Below are positions 47,870-60,566 of a stretch of DNA of 64,000 bases, piece by piece (position 1 is the first letter of the stretch; each line of letters opens with the position of its first letter). The notes under the pieces are model-generated. The model was not told where the DNA came from, searched no databases, and saw nothing but the letters and a program-made list of their open reading frames with translations. The DNA is from Acanthochlamys bracteata (taxonomy: Eukaryota; Streptophyta; Magnoliopsida; Pandanales; Velloziaceae): assembly GCA_019914995.1 (NCBI GenBank), contig CM034143.1:3474501-3538500 (forward strand). The letters run 5' to 3'. The position numbers were made by a program, and so were the translations under genes.

Positions 47870-50350
47870 CCTCCTATGTCTTTAAAGACAAACTCCTGGC
47901 CTTGCACTGAAAAGCGCATTTCAGATTTGCGCCAGTTAGAGATCACTTCGCCTAGGCTCTCCAGCCACTGTACGCCAAGAATTAAGTCCATTCCTCTCAA
48001 GGCAAATAGATAAGCATCAACTACCAGCTCCACTTCTTGAACCATTAAGGGAATTCTTTTGTGGATAACCTCAATCGAACGCGTGCTGCCATCTGCTAGC
48101 TCAACATTCAGCAATCTGACGAGAGTATTTTCCAGCTTCAAGTGCTTGGCTAAGGTTGTGAGAAATAAAATTGTGGGTACTGAATCGATCAATGTGAACA
48201 CTTCTTGTCTCTTTATTTTTCCCACAACACGTAGGGTCTGTGGCCCTACTATCCCATTCATCGCACTTAGAGATAAAGTAGCTCCATCTGCCAGCTCTTC
48301 TTCTTTAGGACTGTCCTCATTGCCTTTGATTTTTGCTGCATAAGAGACCTCAATGGAATATAAGCAGGTCACACATTTATGTCCTAGTACATACCTTTCA
48401 TCACAGTTAAAACATAACCCTTTTGTGCGTCGGGTGTAATCTCAGCTACTGACAACTTGGAACTCTTGGAACGACGGTTCTGCCCAGCCATTGGCGCGCT
48501 CTGGAGACTTGTTATGCTGCTGTTTGTCACCCTTGTCCTTGAAAAGTTTGTTGTTGGAGCTCTACAAACCATTCCTCTCTCTAGTCTACTGCTAGTTGAA
48601 TCCGTGGTAGTTTTGAAGTCAAACATCTTGGCCAACATGTAGGCTGTCTGCAGGTCTTGTGGGCGAGCTGCCATGACATCCATGCTTGCGGTTTAGTCCC
48701 CCACAAAATCGCCCAATTAAATCCCGCTCTGTGGTATGTGGTATATGAGTCCGGAGTTCCTCAAAAGCCGTAAGGTACTCACCGATGGTACCGTTTTCTG
48801 GAGTTGTTGTAAAGAGAAGCTAGGATTGTCGAACGCATTTGGTCCGAACCTTAGGATGATAGCACCCCTTAGCTCTTCCCATGTATGTTGGGGACGGTCT
48901 TGCTCATAACTTTGGCCAGCGGTTAGCCTCATCCTGTAAATACATTGTGGCTATATTAACTCGATCCCAATGAGGGGTATCATAATACCTAAAGTAGTTG
49001 TTTGCCGAGTAGAGCCAATCGTTAGGTCCCATTCTATTGAAGTAGGGAAATTTGTGTTTTTCCCTAATTCTAGTATTGAAGTGCTCCCAAGGTTGCTGTT
49101 GACTGTTTTGGGCACTTTCTTGATGCATTAGGTTATAGTTTGTGAGGTTAGATGGAGTACCATATGCTGAATATGTGTTCGGAGCTCTAATAGTAGGAGG
49201 TTGTTTCATAGTCGGCTGTTCAAAGGAAGAAGAAGAGGGGTTTGATGTGACCATTCGGTTCGGTTTTGCTTGGGTACAATGATCATCCTGGAAAAAAGGG
49301 TTATGGTCCTGTAAATAGTGACCAGTTTGCTATGAATAGGTCGGCACATGATTTTTGTTGGGAGCTAGAATTTCTTCTAGAGTTTGCTTGCAACTGAATT
49401 CTAAATTTCCCAATTGTTTTCTGTTTGTGCTAGAATTTTTGTTTTGGTTTAAATCCACAAGAGTTTTCAACAATATGGGAACCTCTAGTAGCTGTTCTAG
49501 GGTATTGGCCATGCGCCGCATCTCCTCACGTAGTGTAGGTTCGTCTTCTTTATGAATTGATCTAGGAGAATTGGAAGATTATAAGATGTCTCCCATGGTA
49601 ATGGTAAGTTTCGGTGTTTTTGGAGAATTGGGTGAAGTGGATTGGTGTTTCTTCATGAAACCTTGCTCTGGTACCAAGTTGATACGCCTTAAATCTAACT
49701 ACAGAAGCTAAGTAGCAAAACTAAAAAAATACATTTATTCATGCCTACCCTTCTTTCTTTCCTCTACACCTATTTATAGGTGTAGAGTTAATACAAGACT
49801 ATAATTATACTTGTGGGACGTCTCCTCACTTAAAACAATACTTAAATTGACCTAAAACACCTAAGAGTCCGTACTGGAATCAAATACCTCAATTTGCCAA
49901 ACTTGGCTTGCACCCTGGTTGCACCCGAGCGCCTTCAATTGCGCCTAGGTGCAATTCTTGGCGCGCTCGAGCACTTTCGAAAAGTGTCAGGGCACAGTAT
50001 TTGGCGCCAGGGCACAATTTGAAAAGTGCCCTGGTGCCCTGTTCTACACCTAGGCCTTTACTGGTCTAGGTGCAGATGAATGGCACCTTGGGTGCCATCA
50101 AGTCCTGCACCAAGGGCAGGATTGGCAGGGCCTCGCCGGTCTCTGGTTCTGGCGAGTTCTTCTCCGGCGAACTCTAAAGCATCGGCTTCTTTATTCTTTG
50201 TTTCTCTCTCCTTTACTCTTTTGTTTTTCAACTTTTCCAGAACTGAAAGTGAGTCCTTCCCTATCTTCCTCCATGCTCACATCAAAGACCTTATCAGGAA
50301 ATACAGTATTAAAGGCAGCTAGGCTATAAGCACTCCAATGTCTTCCTCGT
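47870..50350 (-). mobile_element. Ty3/gypsy chromovirus-type element, minus strand: LTR, gag and protease, broken
   Basis: The LTR lies on the right (about 49680-50350; its inner end reads GGCGTATCA on the minus strand). Next to it is a primer-binding site, ACTTGGTACCAGAGC (49665-49679, minus strand). Gag-like sequence runs from about 49650 to 48690 (YFRYYDTPHWDRVNIATMYL). A protease region follows at 48372-47880 (FTLIDSVPTILFL, LILGVQWLESLGEV). Later parts are not present before the junction with the copia LTR at 47869. Fossil with several breaks; the right limit is approximate. Plus-strand frames over this stretch are shadows. Confidence 0.8.
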
Positions 50351-50439
50351 GCAATGCTAAACAGAGATGAAATAGATAAATCGATAGATTAGAAAACATA
50401 TATAGATATGATTAGATCCTTTCTGTACTTAACAACAAG

Positions 50440-51667
50440 TAAGCCAAATATTTAGTTTAGTGTATGTGTGTGTGCAAAATTTCAAAATAATCCTAAAGAA
50501 TCTGACATGAGTGTAGTTAAAGTAATTATTAGATATTTAGTTGTACAAAAGAATTAGGACTATTTTATCCTAAAACTTATGAATTAAATTTATATGCTTA
50601 TGCAAACTTTGATAGATGTAAACTTGATAGAAAACATACTAGACACTTATGTCAATTCCCAGAAGATTACTTGATATCATGGTTCTCAAGAAAGCAATCA
50701 TTCGTAGCAATGTCCACTGCCGAAGCAGAGTACGTAACTGTTGGAAGTTGTTGTGCCCAAGTATTATGAATCAAACAACAACTCCTAGATTTCTGTTTTG
50801 ATTTGAAAAATGTGCATGTAGTCTTTGATAAAAATAATGCTATAAATTTAACTAAAAATACAAATCAACTTTCTCACACAAAGCATATCGATGTACGACA
50901 TCATTTTATTAAAAGCATGTAGAATGCAATATTTGTTGTTTTAAATTTTGTTTATTTTGAAAATCAACTCGTTGACATTTTTATGAAACCACTTGCGTTT
51001 GATCAGTTTTCAAAATTTTACTATGAATTAGGTTTGTGCTTTATGTGAATTGTTTTTCGCTTTGTTTGAGCGCCATGTTTCAATTTTCCTGTTTTGAGCA
51101 TTTAGTCAACAGCCATATAGTTGACTATGTTTCTTAAAGGGTTCATTAGTTTTTAAAACTTTCAATTGTGAATTTAGTATTGGTGTATGTGAATATTCTT
51201 ATAAAAATATTCCCGCTTTTCTCATTCTCTGAGACCTCACCAAAAAATAAACCCATTATCTCTTCTCGGCAAAGTCCCTAAACTCTATCTCTCAAATCTC
51301 CAAACCCTATCTCCCAAAATATCCGACGAAATTCCTGTTTCAAAATACCTAAGAAAATGGTGGCCTATAGAAGAAACATATCTACTTCTGAGGATGATAA
51401 GCTCGATCGATTCAAAGGACGGAAAGAATATAAAAATTACCAACGGCGTCTTCCAATTCTAGCCCTACTGCTAGCTTATGTGAGTTTCGACAACTTCAAC
51501 TACTTCGAGTTAGAGGTGGAAGAGATCTTTGAAGCTAAGTAGTGGATGGCTCTCAATGATCAGCCGGGAAGATACTAAAAGAGTACGTTATAATTTTCCA
51601 AAATGAAGGAGACGGCTACCTCTTCGGTAAAGACGGCCGTGCACGTAACGAAAATCCTTCTACGCGA
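50440..51667 (+). mobile_element. Ty1/copia fragment: end of reverse transcriptase, RNase H and 3' region, broken
   Basis: Sequence from about 50480 matches the copia RT tail. Then RNase H is clear: SFVAMSTAEAEYVTVGSCCA (about 50694-50753), KHIDVRHHFI, VDIFMKPLAFDQF, ending near 51047. Beyond it lies a noncoding stretch and an open frame at 51357-51542 (RRLPILALLLAYVSFDNFNY), of the kind often found after RNase H in long plant copia elements. Position and orientation suggest it belongs to the element that begins at 44124, with the intervening DNA inserted later. Confidence 0.75.
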
Positions 51668-54600
51668 GGGAGTTTTACTATACCTTACACTATTGGAAAC
51701 TCTCATTTCGGAAATAGTTTATGTGATTTAGGTGCAAGCATTAATTTAGTGCCATTTTCTATTTACATGAAATTTGAATTAGGGAAGTAAAGGCAACGAC
51801 AGTTTCTTTTCAATTACTAGATCGATCTATTAAGCATTCAAGAAATACTTGAGAATGTGCTGGTGAAAGTGGATAAATCATATTTCTCGCTGATTTTATT
51901 GTACTATATATAGAAGAAGATAGAGGCACACAAATTATTCTTTTTCAACCACTCCTAGCCACCGAAAGGACATACTTTGATGTGCAACAAGAGAAGCTAA
52001 TTTTGATAGTACAAGATGAGCAAGTCATCTTCATGTAATTGAAGTTATGAAGTGTTCATCAGACAGTGATGATTGTTTGCAAATTGACATAGTTGACCAA
52101 ATGGTGCCTGACACAGTCAAGATGGACCATCTCATTGACCCTTTACGGTCTGTTTGGATAAAGGAGTAATAAATAAGAGAAAATAAAAGTAAGATTAAAC
52201 AAAAAAAATTATTAGGGTGGAAACGAGAGTAAGAGTAATAATTTAATCTCGTCTTATTTGGATATATCAATAAGATTAATCAAGAGTAAATAATATTATT
52301 ATTTGGTAACTGAGGAGTAAGTAAGAATAACTTTTATAAAAAGTCTAAAATATTCTTTTGTGTTTTTTTGTAAGATTAATCAAGCACAGTTCTAGATTTG
52401 GGACTGCTTAGTTATAGAAATTGTGATAAAAACAAGGAAAGCCATGAACAAGACGAAAGAGAAGACCAAAGAAGGATCTATCAATATTAGATGAGCTAGA
52501 CATATTTTTTGTCTGGATGGACCAAAGAATATAGCAAGGACATATTTTATATAGTGAAGATTAGTGTAGTGAATTCTTAACCTTGTTGAACAAAGAGAAG
52601 AAAATTCCTATATAGACATAATTTTTTGTTCTTCAATGAACATCTTTAGATAATGCTTACAAAGAAATTGAAAAAGGAATCAAGCTTTGCTTTGATCTTT
52701 CTGTGTTCAAGCAGAATTTTGAATTAAATTGAAAATAAAAAAATTATCTATTTCTTTTACAAAATTGCTTCCAAAAACTTGAAATGTTGCAAGCAAACAC
52801 AATTACATTCATTCAGGTCTCGAAAAATTACATCCAAAAAATTATCTGGAACAATAAAAAAAACATTACATTCATCTCTATGTTTGTCGAGTTATTCCTT
52901 CAGTTCTTTCTTCCAACCTTGGATGAGTTTCTTGTGCTTGTTGATCAGCTTAGACTTGATCTTCCACCTCTTCCTCCATTGCGGTGATTTTTTGAATGCA
53001 CAAATTCATTGCAGATGTTACATGTTACGGATGTTTCTGAAGTTTCGTACTCACGGAATCATTATATGGAAGTTATCTATATTTTTTGTGTAAGGATAAT
53101 TATTTTTCGAGCACCTCTTCTTTGGTTGGCCTTTCTTCATGTTACAAGCTAATAAGATACAATTAGAGCTTCTTTGCTGCTTCCATAAAATCTCTAGCAT
53201 GCCGTTTAACATCAACTACAAGTGTCAAAGTAGGATGCCATAAATGAAAGTTCCATAATTCTGTGGTCCATTGCATAGAAGTACGACACATACTAAAAGA
53301 ATTCCTAAGACCATGATTCCGAGTAAGTAAAACTTAAAACAATGATTTGGACATGCCTAACTCTTAGTTCATATAAATAATCATAATAACTGTTAACCCC
53401 TCGACCAAGAAAATGCTGATCGAGAGAATAAGACATAAGTCCAGCCAAGTGCCTATAACAAGTTTCAGAATAGCTATTTAATTGTTGGTAAAGCCCAATA
53501 TTTTATCATTCAGTGTGAAACAATCTGTTTCTTTAGAAGTTGCTTTTCATTATCTCCACCCATTCTTTTACGGCTTTTCTAAAGCACATACTTGTAGCTA
53601 CTCCTAAACAGGACTGCAACAGCATCCAAAGCAATGTTCATTTAGGAACACAATATCACCTGCATGAGCGAGGGCATGCTACTAACATAGATACAATAAA
53701 GTTTATTGTGGGATTTTTTTTTTTTTTTGGCAAGACAACTAATTTTTATATCCACACATCCTAGTTTCAAGTTCTTACAAGAGCTAACCTATCAAGTATC
53801 TAAACCTAAACTATTGAAGTTAAAGCTGCCATGCTTGCTTAAATTGCTAGTTCGTCTAGGTTCAATTTCATACAAGCAGGTTGCAGTATAGCTAATAGTT
53901 TAATCTCCACAAAAATTCCAAACTTTGCATCTCAAGTTGTTTTTTATTGCAGCTCTTTCATTTGCTCCCAAATCCATTCTTTTCAGAAGACTGAACCAAA
54001 ACTCCTAACATATTTATGTGCAGTAGTCAATCAATCAAGCAAAATCAACAAACACCTTGAATCCAACATACAGTACAAGCTAAAAACTGAGTAAAATTAA
54101 ACAAGAATGAGAACCAGATACAGAACACTGACTTTAGTGCGAAGAGTGGACAAATCGATCAACCACCTCCCATTGAAGCTTCAAAGAAAGATTAGATCAA
54201 ACTTTGATTAAAAGTCTAGAAACATGTGCGAAAAAATAAAAATTTGAAAGGAGAGTTTCCAAAACAAAGAAAAAATCAAAGAAAAAATTAGGCAGAATCA
54301 ACCAAATAACTCGCACAATTCAAGAAATTAAATTCGAGGAAATCAAACCATATCGAAATGAGATCAGTGGAAAAGTGGCGAAAGCGAAATCGAAACCAAA
54401 ATCCAGAACGTAACTCGATCGAGGGCGATGAAGCGGTAAGTGGTGAGGAGTGCGGCGAGAATAGACTAGCGGCGCGGCGATTGACGAAGAAATAAGATCG
54501 ATTTCGTTTAACGTAATACAATGTGTAAATAAAATAAAATGATATGGGTATCATGGAAATTTTAATTATTAGCAGTATCAATATTAATCTTACTCCAGTT

Positions 54601-55790
54601 TACACTCCACGTTGGAGTGTAACGATTTACAGATTAATGGGAATTAATAGAGAGAAATTTTAATCCTCATTCATCTTACAAATTTGTTACCAAATTTTAA
54701 TCCTCCATTGCTCTACATTACTCCCAATCCAAACACAACGTTAACAGCTTGTATTATCCAAGGTGAATCATATAAGACCGAAAGCAAAGAGATTGAGTCA
54801 TATGCTTATTATTTGCAAGTTGCACCGCCTATTGGAGGACAACTAAAGTTTGAGGACATGGGGAAAAGCTTTAGTAGGACAGCTCCATCTATTGAGACAC
54901 ATCCAGTACTTGAGTTTAAGCTGCTATCTTCACATCTAAGGTACGCATACTTGAGTCAAAATTTATAAATTTTTATTATTATTTCAGCTTCATTGAGTGG
55001 CTTGGAGGAGGAAAAGTTGCTTCGAATTTTGAGAGATTATAAGGCTACATTATGATGGTCCATTGCTGATATTAAAGGCTTAAGCCCTCCAATTTGCATA
55101 CATAAGATCTTGATGGAAAAAAAAATTAGAAGCCTACAGTTAAAAATCAACGATGTTTGTATCCAAACATGATGGAGGTGGTAAGAGCAGAAGTTCTAAA
55201 ATTACTTGATGCAAGAATTATTTATCCGATCTCCGATAGCCATGGGTGAGTCCTGTAAAAGTGGTACTAAAAAGAGAGAAATTATAGTAATAAAGAACGA
55301 TAACAATAAGCTCATTCCTACAAGAACTGTAATCGGATAACGGGTATGCATTGATTACCACAAGCTGAATGATGCTACTTGGAAAGATCACTTTCTGTTA
55401 TCTTTCATTGGTCAAATGTTTGAGGGACTTACTAGCCATTCACATTATTATTTCTTGAATGGATATTCATGTTACAATCAAATTCCAATAGCACCGGAAG
55501 AGCAAGAAAAGACCACTTCATATATCCTATGAAACTTTTGCATTTCGGAGGATGCGTTTTAGCCTATGTAATGCACCGGCCACTTTCCAAAGATCTTTGA
55601 TGGCAATTTTTTTCGTTATGGTGGAAAGATTTATTGAAATTTTTATGGATGACTTTTTGGTGTTTGGATCTTCTTTTGATGACTATCTAAAAATTTTGAG
55701 TGAGTAAGCATAAAAATTAGGGATGCTTTCTAAACCCTCCTTTTTATTTGTACTTTTTTTACATACCTAGAGGACAATGTTGATGCAAAG
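51668..55790 (+). mobile_element. Ty3/gypsy Athila/Tat-type fragment, broken, split by a PIF/Harbinger-like element
   Basis: Protease-like sequence occurs at about 51670-52020 (INLVPFSIYMKFEL). After the inserted DNA element (52145-54741), reverse-transcriptase-like sequence runs from about 54960 to 55705 (EVVRAEVLKLLDARIIYPIS, LCNAPATFQRSLMAIFF, IEIFMDDFLVFGSSFDD). A 3' noncoding stretch with a GAGGACAATGTTGATGCAAAG motif follows, ending near 55790. Many breaks; old. Confidence 0.78.
52145..54741. mobile_element. PIF/Harbinger-like element with TTA target duplication
   Basis: A 2597-bp element flanked by TTA (52142-52144 and 54742-54744). Ends are CGGTCTGTTTGGATAAAGG and, inverted, CGTTGTGTTTGGATTGGG, each followed by AGTAAT. 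Both the duplication and the ends are typical of PIF/Harbinger. Minus-strand sequence at about 54350-54480 is GC-richer and purine/pyrimidine-skewed, as in a transcription leader. I find no recognisable transposase frame, so it is non-autonomous or too decayed. It lies inside the Athila/Tat fragment and is younger than it. Confidence 0.75.
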
Positions 55791-57189
55791 TGTGGGGTAG
55801 AGAAAAATTTTGAAAATTTTGTAGTGTTTGTTGCTTGGTTGGTTGAAATACACCACTTATAACAAAAAACTACTATCTTGAGTCTTGAGATGGACTAAAT
55901 GAATAGCTAAGTTAATTTTTTTGTTAACTAGAGTTAAGTGAGGGATTCATTAGCTAATGAGAAATCATTAGTGGCTTAGAGAATTGATTCGCTTCTCTTG
56001 CCATTTTGATACTTGAAGCTAATGTAGTGCTTGGTTGAGAAGCTACATTAAGTATTGACTATACATTAGGATTCCATTCCCAACCATTGCATATAAAAAA
56101 GAAATATTGTACTAATGAGACTGTCTAGTAAAAAAGAGCTACCTATATGTAAGTGTGAAAGCTAATCTTGAGTAATTTGGCCCTACGTACAATAAATATA
56201 TAGGATATATCTACCAGAGAAGAGAGCTACATTCGTGAGAGTATTAAAGCTATCTACTATGAGTTTTTAAGAAATAAAAAATAATAATAATAACGATATG
56301 TCTAACTAAATCTTGAACATAAAAAGAGAGTTTAGATGACTGGTTAGTTTGATTTGATCAATTTAAATTTCAATATCGAGAATACAAATGTCGAAAGGAT
56401 CAAAATAAGCATATAAGCTTATTGACCATTTAAGTACTTATACTCATAAATTATTTTTCTTGTCTTAAATTATTTACTATTATGTGAACAAGTGTGTGTA
56501 TGATTAAGAAAATATAATTGGTTGTGTTTTGAAAATTTTTTATGAGTTATACATTAATAATAGATCTAAGGATATTGGTGTTTCAAATCCAACCAAGCTA
56601 CATAAATAGTAAAATTTATTTTTTTGTCTACTGCTCAAGGGTGAGTGAAAGCTAAGTATAGGAATATTTCATATGTTTAAATTATATATATAATCTCATA
56701 CACTTTTATACCATATATGTCTGATTTTATATAAAAAAATTGATTAAAAAAGAAATCATACTTTTTTATTTTTCTTATTTTTAGCAATTATGTGCAGTTT
56801 GAATATTTTTTATAAAAACTTTGATTTTTCGATGGAGTTTTTGTGAACGGCTAGCTTTGAAAACGAAGACATTGAAGTTGGTTCATTAATTTTACTAGAA
56901 TTTTCTCACCAGCAAATTGAAAAATTACAAAAAGTTAGTTTGATAAATTTGACACCCAGTACTAATAAATGAGTTGGAAAAATTTACAAAAAGCTAGCAG
57001 ATGTTTGGGAATTTTTTTAAAACTATTTTTTTAAAACATTTGATATTTTTATTATATTTTAAAAAATAAGTTTTATCTTTTATAATAAATAATAATAAAA
57101 TTTATTTTTATATATTTTAGCTTTTTATGTAAATTATGTAGAAAATTATAAAAATTTATTGAAAACTGAATTGAAAATTTAAAAAACTG
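55791..57189. other. Unassigned, probably 3' noncoding retroelement sequence and AT-rich DNA
   Basis: No coding frames. The first part likely continues the noncoding 3' region of the gypsy fragment. The part near 57000-57180 (agatgtttgggaattttttt...) has the composition of a MITE, with no partner end found. Confidence 0.4.
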
Positions 57190-58990
57190 TTTTTAATTGA
57201 ACGTCATAAATTGCATCTCGAGGCTTGAACCATGGAACGCCGGCTCGACTGATCTCTTTTCAGACCGGCTAGATCGAATTGGGATCTGCCAGACCCAATA
57301 CCGACTCGGCAAGTATATCGCTATCCGCGATGGTAGGAGAGGCCGGAATCCGGAGTTTCGGTGCCAAATCGCTAAAGACAGGCTGGTACCTTTGATCTCC
57401 GTTTGAAGATGAAGAAGACGCAGCAGGGGCATTAAGAAGAAGTAGAAGAAGAAGGTGAAGCAGAGGCATAAAACGAAGACGAAGAAGAAGCTGAAGCAGG
57501 GGCATGAATGTCCAATTGGCATTAAGTTCTTTTCTTGTGGTAAGCATCGCAGGGCCGGAAAACGGCCATTTGACGGCCTTCTTATCAATAAGGTGAAGAT
57601 GGTGTAAAGAATCTCTTGTTGGGCCCGAGTTTACTTCAATTGATCTTAGTATATCTTATCTCTGATTCTTTGACCTCTATTAAAGCAGAAAGATTGAGGC
57701 TTATTTGATTAAATAGGCCACATCCTCCTCAACTTTGTATTTCTAGGCCATCTTTTCAAAATTTGTTTGTCTAGTCATATTTTGGTGTCAAAAGATCAAG
57801 TGCCCTCAACTTAGATCTTCTAAAATTCTCTGCTTTCTCAGCGTAAATCATTTAGAAACCATTCAAAATTTCCCCTGATGAAATTTGAAAATATACGTCA
57901 TCAACTGCTTAGAGAAATTTGAAAAACCATGCTCAGTAGTCATCCTATGAACTTATTAGTTCTTGTAGTTGAAACAACTTTGTACATCATCTCTTCTCGA
58001 TTCTGCAGTTGTTGCATGCTAGCCCATCCTTTTGATATTGCATTTATCTTGTGGCATGCATTTAGTCTTGTGTACACAATAATGCTTTACTTTTTTTCCT
58101 AAAGGCAGTAGTTCTTAAAAGAACTCCTAAAGGACTTTATTTCTTCTCTGTTAAAATATTTTTCTGTATGATATGATTTTCGTGCCTACTATATGAATCA
58201 CCGACCTTTATCCAAAATTTTCATGTGTCTCAGTTCTCCTATTAGCGAATATGCTAATATTTGTTCATGTTTTATCAACCGTATACTGATTAAAGCCGAA
58301 AAGTTTCTGAGCTTGAGGTCTGCATTCAGGCAAATACAGAGTACTTCCAAAATGTGAGGGCTTGTTTTTTTTTTCTTTTTTTGAACTTTCATTTGTGAGA
58401 TGTGTTACTTTGTCTTTGAGTTGGTTTATCCTATATTTTTAGTAAAAGACGTCTTAGAATCAAGAATGCTGTGATCATTTCAAATGAATTGTTTGGTGAA
58501 GTGCTTGCATAGAAGCTCAATTATCCAATGCATATATTTATTTTTTTCTTTTGTTTGTTATGGTTGTGGTTTCATCTAACAATATATTCTTAAACACTAC
58601 CTTTATGAATCAAGCTTTCAAGTGGCATATAAGCTGGTCTCTTTAAAGAATTGAAGTACAGTAGCAAGCAGCATTCTTTGTCAGACGTATAGTTAGTTGA
58701 TTGATAGTTTCATTATTAAATTCATGTCTGTTCACTTGTTTTCGTTCCATTAAAGTGTTTGTCATGTGTGATGATCCTATGTATTTATGTTTATATTCAC
58801 TGATAGTGTTTTGTAGATGAAGCTTCTCTTTCCATTGGATTACCTTTGATGTATTTGTTCAAATTCACACACTTAAAATTTAATTCATTACAACCAAGAT
58901 TACCAATTGGTTGATATGAAAAGTTATCTAAAAGAATGTGTTTGTAGCTCATATTGGATTTCAGATTTCATTTGCATCATTCTGGTACAG
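57190..58990. other. Region upstream of the CSN3 remnant; GC-richer block at 57190-57600
   Basis: The block at 57190-57600 is much richer in GC than its surroundings and shows a strand skew (GAAGAAGAAG on plus). A minus-strand frame (57269-57547) contains PIADSDILAESVLGLAD-like wording in part, but no family is recognised. It may be a decayed promoter/leader or a gene fragment. From 57600 to 58990 I see T-rich intron-like sequence with no other CSN3 exon. Confidence 0.35.
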
Positions 58991-59560
58991 GATAATAATT
59001 TTGGCTTAGTCAAGCAGGTTCTGTCGTCTCTGTACAAACGCAATATTCAGAGGCTAACACAAACATATCTTACCCTCTCACTTCAAGACATAGCAAATTC
59101 TGTGACCATGGAAGGTTCGTTTCTTTTTATATTGAAAATCAGGTGATACAAATTGTGATTAGCCTTTAAGCAATATATACCGCCCTAGAAAGTATGGCAT
59201 ACTCTTAGTATGAAGCAATTTTCTTAATGTCTACAAAGTAAATTACTGTGTGCAGTCAGAGCTTCGCTGTATCATTCTCCTAATATATTTATGATACATG
59301 CTTGAAATTAGGCTTCATTGATTATATGGTTGGATGTTCATTCGTTAATTGGACTGCTTCTTTCTTGCAGGATAATGACACTGTCCAAGAAGCTGACTTC
59401 CATAAATGAACAGGTCTCCTCCGATCTTGCGTATGTCCAATACATATTTATCACTGGTTGAGTTTTCACTATTTGTTCATTTATATCACTTGTTAGTTCG
59501 TATCTAGGTTGGAAGAGAGAGACAGACTCGACTTAGATGACTTTGATCTTATTCATCATA
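58991..59560 (+). pseudogene. CSN3: COP9 signalosome subunit 3 (CSN3) gene fragment
   Basis: CSN3 is a PCI-domain subunit of the COP9 signalosome, which removes NEDD8/RUB from cullins. Three exon-like pieces remain. The first, 58991-59114, encodes [14 protein letters not shown] followed by [19 protein letters not shown] and IANSV, a near match to the plant CSN3 PCI region. The second, 59371-about 59434, encodes IMTLSKKLTSINEQVSSD. The third begins at 59508 with VGRERQ, then shifts frame and meets TGA at 59538-59540, where the functional protein reads on through FDFDDFD. About 55 residues expected between the first two pieces are missing, the first piece diverges after ANSV, and no N-terminal exons are found to the left. 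This is therefore a partial 3' duplicate, not a working gene. Confidence 0.88.
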
Positions 59561-60566
59561 GATACATGTAGAGAAGTTATCTGGACTGCAGAGATCTAAA
59601 ACTATGAATGTTGATGCCAATTGAACAGTGCATCACAGTTTTTGGTGTCACATCTCTGCATTGGATATACAATTCCAGCATGAAAGAAAATTGTATATTT
59701 TGTAACAGCTAAATATATATTTTTCCCTTTTCTGTTTCTAGGAAGCAGTCTCTAGTTCAATAATGATCATGGAATCATTATTATTCAGAGTTCAACTACT
59801 CATTGCTGCTGAGATGTTGTATGTGCGGCCATATTTTTGGTATTCGAATCTCTCTATAGCTTGACAGCTAGAGTGATTTGTTGATGGTTGCACAGTATGC
59901 TATTGAAGATGTATGTTGCATCTGTTGCCATCACTATAATATTCTTGCTTTTCTTGGTTTTAACCTTATTCCCATCCTTTTGCCTGGACTTTTTGCTGCT
60001 TGTAGTTGAGAAACTAGCTCCTCATCCTCATCATGAGACTTTGATTGTCCTTGTCTTTCCTGTCTTTGTGATTGCTTACTGCTTTGTCGTTTGACTTTTC
60101 CTTTCAGGTTTCAAGACTTCATCATCCTCAACTTCAGACTGGCCAATCACTTGCGATTGTCTCATTTTGTTAGCAGAAAATCTGCAGATAAAATAATCAG
60201 ACAATAAGCTACAGTTCCCAACTTCCACTAACCCCGATAACTTGCATAGGGGGTTTACAAGGACATTAGAGGTCAATACTATGATGAAGATGCCTCAGTC
60301 CATCATGCTTCGTAATTCATCGTCATGCATTCACTGAAGTGCTAGCATTTCGATGATCTAACAACTGTAACGATTTAGTAACATGACTGCCTTGTTATCC
60401 ATGCTTGCTATGCAGATTCGGTATATATCACAATAATTCCAAGCAAGATTATTTAACGTTGGTTGGAAAAATGTGAATCAATGACCACATAGGTGAGATG
60501 TTACTTGAGGAAGACCTGTAAAAAGACCAGTTATAAAATTTTATGGTCTAGAAAGGAATATCAAAA
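59561..60566. other. Former 3' flank of the CSN3 fragment, no gene seen
   Basis: The frame at 59888-60094 is hydrophobic (IIFLLFLVLTLFPSFCLDFL) but matches nothing I know and lacks a gene setting. The rest has 3'-UTR-like composition. Confidence 0.4.

Noticed and set aside
54684-54968. 94-codon plus-strand frame as a gene
   Set aside because: It crosses from the end of the PIF/Harbinger-like element into gypsy sequence, so it is accidental.
59888-60094. 68-codon hydrophobic frame after the CSN3 fragment
   Set aside because: It falls in 3'-flank-like T-rich DNA and shows no recognisable family.
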